This document shows, in pieces, positions 37,119 to 44,034 of a DNA stretch of 64,000 bases (the first letter of the stretch is position 1; each line of letters opens with the position of its first letter). This DNA is from Nocardioides sp. CER19 (lineage in GTDB: Bacteria; Actinomycetota; Actinomycetes; Propionibacteriales; Nocardioidaceae): the NCBI RefSeq assembly GCF_029846275.1, contig NZ_JARVWS010000001.1, forward strand, positions 930,001 through 994,000, in the 5' to 3' direction. Position numbers and translations under genes: made by a program. Under the pieces are notes generated by a model. It did not search any database and was not told the origin of the DNA. It was given only the letters and a program-made list of their open reading frames with translations.

Positions 37119-37255
37119 CTCATCGAGAGGGACTGAGGGAACGGCCCGTTGAAGTCCCGGCAACCGCCACGAGCCTCCGCCGCCTGTGTGAGGTCGGTTC
37201 GTGGAAGAGGTGCTAATTCCGGCCCGACGCGAGATCCGCGCACGGGGAAGATGAG
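37119..37255 (+). promoter_or_regulatory. SAM-I riboswitch upstream of threonine synthase
   Basis: Core SAM-I elements in order: CTCATC (37119, P1 5' strand), GAGAGGGACTGAGGGAA kink-turn region, GGCCCGTTGAAGTCCCGGCA with the conserved CCCGGCAACC, a variable P3 arm, then GGTGCTAATTCC of J3/4 and P4, and GATGAG (37250-37255) as the 3' strand of P1. P1 ends directly at GAGGAGGAGG, the Shine-Dalgarno of thrC (ATG 37267), so ligand-stabilised P1 would affect ribosome access, i.e. a translational switch. SAM-I is a clear call; the downstream gene is an uncommon one. Confidence 0.9.
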
Positions 37256-37266
37256 GAGGAGGACTC

Positions 37267-38532
37267 ATGAGCGCAGTTGTGTCGGAGCTGGAGACCGTTC
37301 GCGAGGGTGCCTTCGGCAACGCCGTCGCCCTGTCGTGTCGCGAGTGCGGCGCGAAGGTCGACCTCGGGCCGTCGTACGCCTGCCCGGAGTGTTTCGGGCC
37401 ACTCGAGGTGGCCTACGACTTCCCGGCGATCACCCGCGAGGACATCGCCGCCGGACCGGCGAACATCTGGCGCTACAAGGCGCTGCTGCCCGTGCCCACC
37501 GACATCGAGCAGAGCCCCAACACCGAGCCCGGCTTCACCCGGCTGCTGCGCGCCGACAACCTCGGCCGTGAGCTCGGCATCGCGTCGCTGTGGGTGAAGG
37601 ACGACAGCACCAACCCGACCAACTCGTTCAAGGACCGCGTCGTCGCCTGCGCGCTGAGCGCCGCCCGCGAGTTCCACGCCAAGGTCTTCGCCTGCCCCTC
37701 GACCGGCAACCTCGCCAACGCGGTCGCCGCGGCCGGCGCCCGCGCCGGGATCCGCACGGTCGTCTTCATCCCGAGCAACCTCGAGCAGCCCAAGCAGGTC
37801 AACTCGGCCGTCTTCACCGACAGCCTGGTCGCCGTCGACGGCAACTACGACGACGTCAACAAGCTGGCCCAGGAGATCGCCGCCGAGGAGGAGGGCTGGG
37901 CCTTCGTCAACGTCAACGTCCGCCCGTTCTACGCCGAGGGCTCCAAGACGCTCGGCTACGAGATCGCCGAGCAGCTCGGCTGGCGGCTCCCCGACCAGAT
38001 CGTCATCCCGGTGGCGTCCGGCTCGCAGCTGACCAAGGTGCACAAGGCGTTCCAGGAGCTCATCGCGCTCGGCCTCGTCGAGGACAAGCCCTACAAGGTG
38101 TTCGGCGCCCAGGCCGAGGGCTGCGGCCCGGTCGCGACCGCCTACAAGGCGGGCGTCGACGCGATCCGACCGGTCAAGCCCGACACCATCGCCAAGTCGC
38201 TCGCCATCGGCAACCCCGCCGACGGCATCTACGTCCTCGACATCACCCGCGCCACCGGCGGTGCCGTCGAGCAGGTGACCGACGACGAGATCCGCGACGC
38301 GATCGTGCTGCTGGCCCGCACCGAGGGCGTCTTCACCGAGACCGCCGGCGGCACGACCACGGCGGTGCTCAAGAAGCTGGTCGAGACCGGCCAGCTCGAC
38401 ACCTCGCTCGAGACGGTCATCATCAACACCGGTCACGGCCTGAAGACCCTCGACGCGGTCTCCGGCAGGGTCGGCCCGCGCGCCACCATCGCCGCCTCCT
38501 ACGACGCCTTCGAGGCCGCCGGGCTGGCGTAG
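37267..38532 (+). CDS. thrC: Threonine synthase (Zn-ribbon type)
   Basis: 421 aa PLP fold-type II enzyme converting O-phosphohomoserine to threonine. N-terminal zinc-ribbon-like CRECG and CPECFG (two CxxC pairs, residues 25-46), PLP Lys in NPTNSFKDRVVA, phosphate loop STGNLANAVAAAGAR, and the TxGG substrate end GVFTETAGGTTTAVLKKLVETG. The extended Zn-ribbon form is common in actinobacteria and archaea. It stands immediately behind a SAM riboswitch. Methionine branch genes are not in the window. Confidence 0.93.
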   Translation: MSAVVSELETVREGAFGNAVALSCRECGAKVDLGPSYACPECFGPLEVAYDFPAITREDIAAGPANIWRYKALLPVPTDIEQSPNTEPGFTRLLRADNLGRELGIASLWVKDDSTNPTNSFKDRVVACALSAAREFHAKVFACPSTGNLANAVAAAGARAGIRTVVFIPSNLEQPKQVNSAVFTDSLVAVDGNYDDVNKLAQEIAAEEEGWAFVNVNVRPFYAEGSKTLGYEIAEQLGWRLPDQIVIPVASGSQLTKVHKAFQELIALGLVEDKPYKVFGAQAEGCGPVATAYKAGVDAIRPVKPDTIAKSLAIGNPADGIYVLDITRATGGAVEQVTDDEIRDAIVLLARTEGVFTETAGGTTTAVLKKLVETGQLDTSLETVIINTGHGLKTLDAVSGRVGPRATIAASYDAFEAAGLA

Positions 38533-38548
38533 GTCGGCGGCCGCGGTC

Positions 38549-38582
38549 GGTTCACCGCCGGTTCACCGCTCCCGGGTAGACA
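38549..38582 (+). promoter_or_regulatory. PHO box and -10 of SGNH hydrolase promoter
   Basis: Two perfectly phased 11-bp repeats GGTTCACCGCC (38549-38559) and GGTTCACCGCT (38560-38570), the classic PhoP/RegX3 box form, 6 bp before TAGACA (38577-38582), i.e. in the place of a -35. ATG 38590 follows 7 nt later (leaderless). Confidence 0.75.
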
Positions 38583-38589
38583 GCGCGGC

Positions 38590-39432
38590 ATGGAGCGAGT
38601 CAACCCCCGGATGCTCGGTGCGGTCGCGGTGACCGCGGGCGTCGCGGGTGCCGTCGGGGCGCTGGGCGCGGCCGTCGGCGTGGGCGCCCGGCACCTCCTC
38701 AAGCGCCAGGCCGCGGCCGCCCGCGCGCTCATCGGGAAGCCGCTGGGCGAGGTCGCGCCGGAGGCGGACAAGGTCTACAAGAGGCGGTACGGCGACCCGA
38801 TCCGGCTCCTCGTTCTCGGCGACTCGATCGCGGCCGGGCTCGGCGCGGAGGACGGCAGCGGGACGCTGGGCGCCAGGCTCGCCAAGAAGATCGCGAAGGC
38901 CACCCACCGGTCGGTCGACCTCACCACCGCCGCGGTCGTCGGCACCGAGTCGGCGCAGGTGATGGCACAGATCGAGGCCCTTCCGCCGACGTACGACCCC
39001 GACGTCGCGGTCGTCATCGTCGGCGGCAACGACGTCATCCACCGGGTACCGGTCGCGGAGTCGGCCCAGCACCTGGCCGAGGTCGTCGCGCGGCTGCGCG
39101 AGCGCGGCGTCCCGGTCGTCGTGGGGACCTGTCCCGACCTCGGCGCCCTCCGCGCCGTCCCGAACCCGCTCCGCGCGCTCGGGTCCCGGGCGTCACGTCA
39201 GCTGGCCGCGGCGCAGACCGAGGCGGCGCTCGACGCGGGCGCCTACGTCGTCAGCCTGGCGAAGATCGTCGGGCCGTTCTTCATCACCAACCCCGACGAG
39301 ATGTTCAGCCTCGACCGGTTCCACCCGAGCGAGCTCGGCTACCGGCGTACCGCCGAGGCGCTCCTGCCGTCGGTGCTCGTCGCGCTCGGGGTCTCCGACA
39401 CGGTGCCGTTCGGGCACCGGATCCCGACCTGA
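38590..39432 (+). CDS. SGNH/GDSL hydrolase with N-terminal anchor
   Basis: 280 aa. Residues about 8-35 are hydrophobic Ala/Gly-rich, a signal anchor. SGNH blocks: LGDSIAAGLG (Ser), AVVGTESAQVM (Gly), VIVGGNDVIH (Asn) and DRFHPSELGY (Asp/His). Likely an extracytoplasmic esterase or lipase. The upstream tandem GGTTCACCGC boxes indicate control by phosphate starvation, so a role in releasing phosphate or lipid turnover is an inference. Confidence 0.88.
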   Translation: MERVNPRMLGAVAVTAGVAGAVGALGAAVGVGARHLLKRQAAAARALIGKPLGEVAPEADKVYKRRYGDPIRLLVLGDSIAAGLGAEDGSGTLGARLAKKIAKATHRSVDLTTAAVVGTESAQVMAQIEALPPTYDPDVAVVIVGGNDVIHRVPVAESAQHLAEVVARLRERGVPVVVGTCPDLGALRAVPNPLRALGSRASRQLAAAQTEAALDAGAYVVSLAKIVGPFFITNPDEMFSLDRFHPSELGYRRTAEALLPSVLVALGVSDTVPFGHRIPT

Positions 39433-39438
39433 CCCGAA

Positions 39439-39444
39439 TAGTCT
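39439..39444 (+). promoter_or_regulatory. -10 of LacI regulator gene, leaderless
   Basis: TAGTCT followed by 7 nt to ATG 39452; no ribosome site. Confidence 0.45.
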
Positions 39445-39451
39445 GAGCCGC

Positions 39452-40453
39452 ATGTCACAGGCTCGCCGTCCCACGCTCGAGGACGTGGCGGCGCGGGCCG
39501 GGGTCGGGCGGGGGACCGCGTCGCGCGTCATCAACGGCGCGTCCCGCGTGTCAGCCCAGGCGCGGGAGGCGGTCCAGACCGCCATCGACGAGCTCGGCTA
39601 CGTGCCCAACCGGGCCGCCCGGTCGCTGGTCACCAACCGCACCGACGCGATAGCGCTGGTCATCGCGGAGTCGGAGGAGCGCGTCTTCGGCGAGCCGTTC
39701 TTCGCCGGCGTCGTGCGCGGCATCGGCACGGCGGTGGCCGAGGCCGACAAGCAGCTGGTGCTCCTGCTCGCGCCGGCCGAGCGCGCGGGCCACATCGACG
39801 ACTACCTCACCCGCCAGCACGTCGACGGTGTCCTCCTGCTCTCGCTCCACGACGACGACACGCTCCCCACGCGCATCCGCGGGCACGGCATCCCGGTCGT
39901 GCTCGGCGGCGGTCCGCGACCCGGCCCCGGGGTCGGGTACGTCGACAACGACAACGCCGAGGGTGCCCGGCTCGCCGTCGCCCACCTGCTCGAGCGCGGT
40001 CGCAGCCGGATCGCGACCATCGCCGGACCGGCGGACATGACCGTCGGCCACCACCGTCTCGAGGGCTACCTGAGCGGGCTGCGAGAGGCCGGCCTCGAGC
40101 CGCTCACGGTGCAGTACGGCGACTTCAGCCAGGCCAGTGGCGAGGCTGCGATGCGCACGCTGCTGGAGCAGCACCCCGACCTCGACGCGGTCTTCGCCGC
40201 GAGCGACCCGATGGCCGCGGGCGCGATGACCGTGCTCCGAGAGACCGGCCGGACGGTGCCCGAGGACGTCGCCGTCGTCGGCTTCGACGACTCGGCGGTC
40301 GCCGTCTCGCTCGACCTCACGAGCGTCCATCAGTCCGCCGACGCGATGGGTCGCGCCATGGTCGAGATGCTGACCGAGGCGATCCGCGCCCCCGACGACG
40401 AGCCCGCCACGCGCATGCTGCCCACCCACCTGGTCGTGCGCTCCAGCTCCTGA
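39452..40453 (+). CDS. LacI/GalR-family transcriptional regulator
   Basis: 333 aa. N-terminal helix-turn-helix with the LacI signature PTLEDVAARAGVGRGTASRVINGASRVSAQ (residues 7-36) and hinge ELGYVPNRAARSLVT, then a periplasmic-binding-like effector domain with FDDSAVAVSLDLTSVHQSADAMG near the end. Usually controls a carbohydrate operon; no sugar transport genes are adjacent, so target and effector are unknown. GNAT gene follows 21 bp later. Confidence 0.94.
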   Translation: MSQARRPTLEDVAARAGVGRGTASRVINGASRVSAQAREAVQTAIDELGYVPNRAARSLVTNRTDAIALVIAESEERVFGEPFFAGVVRGIGTAVAEADKQLVLLLAPAERAGHIDDYLTRQHVDGVLLLSLHDDDTLPTRIRGHGIPVVLGGGPRPGPGVGYVDNDNAEGARLAVAHLLERGRSRIATIAGPADMTVGHHRLEGYLSGLREAGLEPLTVQYGDFSQASGEAAMRTLLEQHPDLDAVFAASDPMAAGAMTVLRETGRTVPEDVAVVGFDDSAVAVSLDLTSVHQSADAMGRAMVEMLTEAIRAPDDEPATRMLPTHLVVRSSS

Positions 40454-40474
40454 CCGCTCGCTAGGTTGTACGTC

Positions 40475-41011
40475 GTGCTGAACGGCCCGATCCTCACCTA
40501 CCGCGACGCCACGACCGCCGACGTACCCGAGGTGGTCGCCCTCGTCGAGTCCGCCTACCGCGGGGACGCGAGCCGCGGCGGCTGGACCACCGAGGCCGAC
40601 ATCCTCGAGGGTCAGCGCACCGACCCCGAGGGCGTCCGCGAGGTCATCGAGCGCCCCGACAGCCGGATGCTGCTCGCCCACCAGGACGGGTCGCTGATCG
40701 CCTGCTGCCAGCTGGAGCGCCGCGGCGAGGCCTGCTACTTCGGGATGTTCGCGGTCCGGCCCGGTCTCCAAGGTGGCGGGCTCGGCAAGGTCGTCATGGC
40801 TGAGGCGGAGCGGGTCGCCCGCGAGGACTGGGGCGCCACGACGATGGAGATGACCGTGATCTCGGTCCGCGAGGAGCTGATCGCCTTCTACGTGCGGCGC
40901 GGCTACCGGCGGACCGGTGAGCTGTCGCCGTTCCCCTACGGAGACGAGCGGTTCGGTCTCCCGCAGCGCGACGACCTCGCGTTCGAGCGGTTGGTCAAGG
41001 CGCTCGCCTGA
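40475..41011 (+). CDS. GNAT-family N-acetyltransferase
   Basis: About 178 aa from GTG 40475 (TTG 40466 would add three). GNAT fold: TYRDATTADVPEVVALVESAYRG, beta-bulge and acetyl-CoA loop FAVRPGLQGGGLGKVVMAEAER (Q/RxxGxG/A-like), and YVRRGYRRTGE. Acyl acceptor unknown; the TDPEGVREVIERPDSRMLLA region resembles actinobacterial members of COG0454. Convergent with the ECF42 gene, with an 86-bp palindrome between. Confidence 0.85.
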   Translation: MLNGPILTYRDATTADVPEVVALVESAYRGDASRGGWTTEADILEGQRTDPEGVREVIERPDSRMLLAHQDGSLIACCQLERRGEACYFGMFAVRPGLQGGGLGKVVMAEAERVAREDWGATTMEMTVISVREELIAFYVRRGYRRTGELSPFPYGDERFGLPQRDDLAFERLVKALA

Positions 41012-41030
41012 GGCTGGGGCGGGTTGGTCG

Positions 41031-41116
41031 GTTCATCGAGGTATGCAGCCGAACCGTCACTTTCCCTGCGGAGCTCCGCTGGGGGAGTGCGCATTCGGCT
41101 GCATACCTCGATGAAC
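41031..41116. repeat. 86-bp palindromic element, copy 3
   Basis: GTTCATCGAGGTATGCAGCC opens and its exact complement closes the element; inner arms partly pair and the centre CGGAGCTCCG is a perfect palindrome. Its left half lies beyond, and its right part inside, the 3' end of the ECF42 gene, whose stop codon (41057-41059) it supplies. Confidence 0.95.
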
Positions 41117-42325
41117 ATCCGCCTCCGCCAGCCGACCCTCCAGGTGCGCCCGCTCGGCACCGTTGCCGCACAACGCGATCGCGGTGGTGAACGCGATCCG
41201 TGCCTCGTCGGGCCGCCCGGCGCGCAGCAGCAGCTCCGCGCGGGTGGCCGGCAGCCGGTGGCCCGAGAGCGCGACCGAGCCCAGCGCGTCGAGCCCGGCC
41301 TCGGGCCCGGACGCCTCGGCGACCGCGACCGCGCGGTTGAGCCGGACGACCGGGGTGTCGAGCAGGGTGAGCAGCTCGTCGTACCTCGCCACGATGCGGT
41401 CCCACGCCGTGGCCGCCGACGACGGTGCGATCGCGTGCTCGGCGGCGATGAGGGCCTGGACCAGATAGGGCGCGGGTGGCTCGTGGACCAGCGGCTCGAG
41501 CAGGGCCAGCCCCTCGGCGATCTCGTCGTGGTGCCACCGCGTCCGGTCCTGGTCGGCGAGCAGGACGAGCGCGCCGTCGCGCACGCGGGCATCGCGCCGG
41601 GAGTGCTGCAGCAGCAGGAGGGCCAGCAGGGCGTCGACCTCGGCATCGGAGTGCGGCAGCAGCGATCGGAGCACGCGCACCAGCCGCACGGCCTCGCCCG
41701 CCAGCTGGGTCCGTACGACGTCCGGGCCGCTGCCGGGGGCGTAGCCCGCGGTGAAGGCGAGGTAGGCGATGTCGGCGACCGCCGAGACCCGCGCGGCCAG
41801 CGCGGCCGTGTCCGCGGGCACCTCGAACCGCGCGCCGGCCAGGCGCTTGCGGGCGCGGGTGAGCCGGGCCGCCATGGTCGGGGTCGACTGAAGGAAGAGC
41901 CGGGCGATGTCCTCGGTGGCGACACCGAGCACCAGCCGCAGGGTCAGCGCTGCCGCCGCCTCGGGCGAGAGCGACGGGTGGGCGCACAGCAGGACCAGGC
42001 GCAGCCGCTCGTCCGCGACCAGCTCGCCTCCGTCGGCCATCACGTGCGCCGCCTCCTGGGTCAGGGAGGCCTCGACCTCCAGCAGCGGCATCCGCCGTGC
42101 CAGGACGGACTCCGAGCGGAGCCGGTCGACGATCCGCCGGCGGGCGGTCGTCAGGAGCCAGGCCGGCCCGTTGGCCGGCGCACCGTCCGACGGCCACGTC
42201 CGGGCGGCCGCCTCGAACGCGTCGGCGAGCCCGTCCTCGGCGAGGTCGAGACGGCGGTACTGCGCGACGAGCAGGGCCAGCAGCCGGCCCCACTCGTCGC
42301 GCAGCAGGTCCTCGAGGGTGGTCAG
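41057..42325 (-). CDS. ECF42-type RNA polymerase sigma factor
   Basis: About 422 aa. Sigma region 2 (EWGRLLALLVAQYRRLDLAEDGLADAFEAAARTWP...), region 4 (CAHPSLSPEAAAALTLRLVLGVATEDIARLFLQSTPTMAARLTRARKRL) and a long C-terminal helical/TPR-like extension, as in ECF42 factors. No ATG, GTG or TTG lies in frame at the 5' end; the frame meets the upstream gene at CTGA, where a CTG (42325-42323) overlaps the TGA of the DGPF gene and gives LTTLEDLLRDEW, matching family N-termini. So a CTG start is proposed. The C-terminal 20 or so residues (DVHRGMQPNAHSPS...) come from the 86-bp palindrome and are not family sequence. Confidence 0.85.
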   Translation of the reverse strand: MTTLEDLLRDEWGRLLALLVAQYRRLDLAEDGLADAFEAAARTWPSDGAPANGPAWLLTTARRRIVDRLRSESVLARRMPLLEVEASLTQEAAHVMADGGELVADERLRLVLLCAHPSLSPEAAAALTLRLVLGVATEDIARLFLQSTPTMAARLTRARKRLAGARFEVPADTAALAARVSAVADIAYLAFTAGYAPGSGPDVVRTQLAGEAVRLVRVLRSLLPHSDAEVDALLALLLLQHSRRDARVRDGALVLLADQDRTRWHHDEIAEGLALLEPLVHEPPAPYLVQALIAAEHAIAPSSAATAWDRIVARYDELLTLLDTPVVRLNRAVAVAEASGPEAGLDALGSVALSGHRLPATRAELLLRAGRPDEARIAFTTAIALCGNGAERAHLEGRLAEADVHRGMQPNAHSPSGAPQGK

Positions 42326-42684
42326 CGGATCGGCACCCCTCGCGTCGGGCGCACCTCGACAGCGGTGTTGCGAGGGAGGAGCCGAGCCAGGTCGACCGCC
42401 GTCTCGAGGCTGTCCACGTCGATGACGTAGAAGCCGGCGAGCTGCTCGACGGTCTCCGCGAACGGCCCGTCGGTGACGACGCGCTCGGGGCCCATCTGGA
42501 CGGTCCGGGCAGCGGCGGGCGCATACAGCGCGTCGCCGGCCACGATCTCGCCGCGCTCCTGCACCGCCTTGGCGAAGGAGCCGAAGGACGCCATCGCGTC
42601 GTCGCGCTCCTCGGAGGAGAGGCCCTCCCAGCGGGCGAAGTGGTCGGGCGCGGTCAGCAGGACGAGGAACTGCACCTCACTCAC
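42322..42684 (-). CDS. DGPF/YCII-domain protein A
   Basis: 120 aa with GTG start. YCII fold marked by FLVLLTAPDHFARW, VTDGPFAETVEQLAGFYVIDVDSLETA; the DGPF motif is present. In ECF42 loci these proteins accompany the sigma factor and may be its effector or regulator partner. Overlaps the sigma gene by 4 bp and the next DGPF gene by 8 bp. Confidence 0.9.
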   Translation of the reverse strand: MSEVQFLVLLTAPDHFARWEGLSSEERDDAMASFGSFAKAVQERGEIVAGDALYAPAAARTVQMGPERVVTDGPFAETVEQLAGFYVIDVDSLETAVDLARLLPRNTAVEVRPTRGVPIR

Positions 42685-43039
42685 CGCCCTGGTCGACGGT
42701 GGCGCGCACCTCGACGGGGGCCCCGCCGTTCGCGAGCAGCGCGGAGACCTCGAGCAGGTCGTCGAGGTCGTCGCTCTCGACGAGGTAGAAGCCGGTCAGC
42801 TGCTCGACCGTCTCGGCGAAGGGCCCGTCGGAGACGACGACGCCGCCCGACGCGTCGCGGCGGACCTGCTTCGTGGTGCGGGAGTGGGTCAGCTCGGCGC
42901 CGCCGAGGATCTTGTGGCCGCGCTCGGCGAGCATCGCGGCGAAGCGGCCGTGGATCTCGTACATCGCGGCCCGCTGCTCGGCGGTGGCGCTCTCCCAGGT
43001 GCTCTCGTCAGCGGGGAGCAGAACGGCATAGGTGGTCAT
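42677..43039 (-). CDS. DGPF/YCII-domain protein B
   Basis: 120 aa, first gene of the three-gene ECF42 operon. Contains TTYAVLLPADESTWE, ILGGAELTHSRTTKQVR, VVSDGPFAETVEQLTGFYLVESDDLDDLL. Paralogous to protein A (same DGPFAETVEQL motif). A His-rich or metal site is not obvious. Biochemical activity of the family is not established. Confidence 0.9.
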   Translation of the reverse strand: MTTYAVLLPADESTWESATAEQRAAMYEIHGRFAAMLAERGHKILGGAELTHSRTTKQVRRDASGGVVVSDGPFAETVEQLTGFYLVESDDLDDLLEVSALLANGGAPVEVRATVDQGGE

Positions 43040-43122
43040 CGCGGTGTTCCTCTCGTGCGTGGTGAGTCTGTCACCGAGATGACGTGCGGGGCGATGAGGA
43101 ATCGACAGTAGGTTTCTTCCTC

Positions 43123-43977
43123 GTGCCGAAGATCCTGCTTGCCACCTTCCAGCTGATGCCCGACGGCGAGAGCGGAGGCGACTCCCTGCTGGCCGCCCTC
43201 GCCGAGCGCGGGGTCGACGCCGCCTGGGCGCGCTGGGACGACCCGGGCGTCGACTGGGCGGCCGCCGATCTCGTGGCGGTCCGGTCCACGTGGGACTACT
43301 ACCGGCGTACGCCGGAGTTCCTGGCGTGGGCGCGCAGCGTGCCGCGGCTCCTCAACGGCGCCGACGTCATCGCCTGGAACGCCGACAAGGCCTACCTGCG
43401 CGACCTCGCCGCAGCCGGTGTCCCGACCGTGCCGACCGAGCTCCTCGACGACACCACGCTCGTGACCGGCCTCGCCGCCGCCCTCGAGCGGTGGGAGAGC
43501 GCCGTGGTCAAGCCGCGCACGGGCGCCGGCGGCGTCGGCGTCTGCGTGGTCTCCGCCTCGTCCTACGACGGCCTGGAGGGCCTGGTCGCCGCGCCCTGGA
43601 TCGTCCAGCCGCTCGTCGAGTCGGTGCGGACCACGGGGGAGACCAGCGTCTTCGTCTTCGCCGGCACGCCGGCCGCGCAGGTCCAGAAGGTGCCGGGCGG
43701 TGGAGACATCCGGGTCAACGAGCTCTACGGCGGCAGCTCGCGGGCCGTCGTACTCACGCAGGAGCACGCCGCCCTCGCCGAGTCGGCTGTCGCGGCGGCC
43801 GCCGCGCGGCACGGACGCCCGATCGACTACGCCCGCGTCGACATCCTCGAGTACGACGACCGCCTGGTCGTCTCCGAGCTGGAGCTCATCGAGCCGGGGC
43901 TCTACCTGGACGTCGAGCCGGCCAACGCGACCGCCTTCGCCGACATGGTCGCCTCGCGCCTGGCGAGCGGCGCGTGA
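43123..43977 (+). CDS. ATP-grasp domain protein (RimK/DcsG-like)
   Basis: 284 aa from GTG 43123 (a longer frame to 43084 is unlikely). N-terminal preATP-grasp half includes DLVAVRSTWDYYRRTPEFLAW and NADKAYLRDLAAAGVPTVPTE; ATP-binding SAVVKPRTGAGGVGVCVVS with the Lys and Gly-rich loop; metal-binding DILEYDDRLVVSELELIEPGLYLDV near 260. Similar to enzymes that ligate carboxylates to amines, including the hydroxyurea-forming/cycloserine-pathway type; substrates unknown. Stands divergent from the ECF42 operon. Confidence 0.83.
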   Translation: MPKILLATFQLMPDGESGGDSLLAALAERGVDAAWARWDDPGVDWAAADLVAVRSTWDYYRRTPEFLAWARSVPRLLNGADVIAWNADKAYLRDLAAAGVPTVPTELLDDTTLVTGLAAALERWESAVVKPRTGAGGVGVCVVSASSYDGLEGLVAAPWIVQPLVESVRTTGETSVFVFAGTPAAQVQKVPGGGDIRVNELYGGSSRAVVLTQEHAALAESAVAAAAARHGRPIDYARVDILEYDDRLVVSELELIEPGLYLDVEPANATAFADMVASRLASGA

Positions 43978-43982
43978 CGACG

Positions 43983-44010
43983 CGGCGGCCGGGCGCAGGC
44001 CCGGCCGCCG
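43983..44010. terminator. Bidirectional hairpin between ATP-grasp and BNR genes
   Basis: 12-bp perfect stem CGGCGGCCGGGC / GCCCGGCCGCCG with a GCAG loop, 6 bp after the ATP-grasp stop and 25 bp from the convergent gene's stop. Confidence 0.7.
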
Positions 44011-44034
44011 CTCTGGGTCACCTGGTGGCTCGGC

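Noticed and set aside
37119..37255. SAM-IV riboswitch
   Set aside because: Kink-turn, P4 and J3/4 (GGTGCTAATTCC) follow SAM-I; the typical SAM-IV 3' pseudoknot arm is not seen.
41900..42330. Frameshift in the ECF42 gene, because the first usual start codon comes only at 42091
   Set aside because: The frame is open and family-like up to the CTG at 42325; no frameshift is needed.
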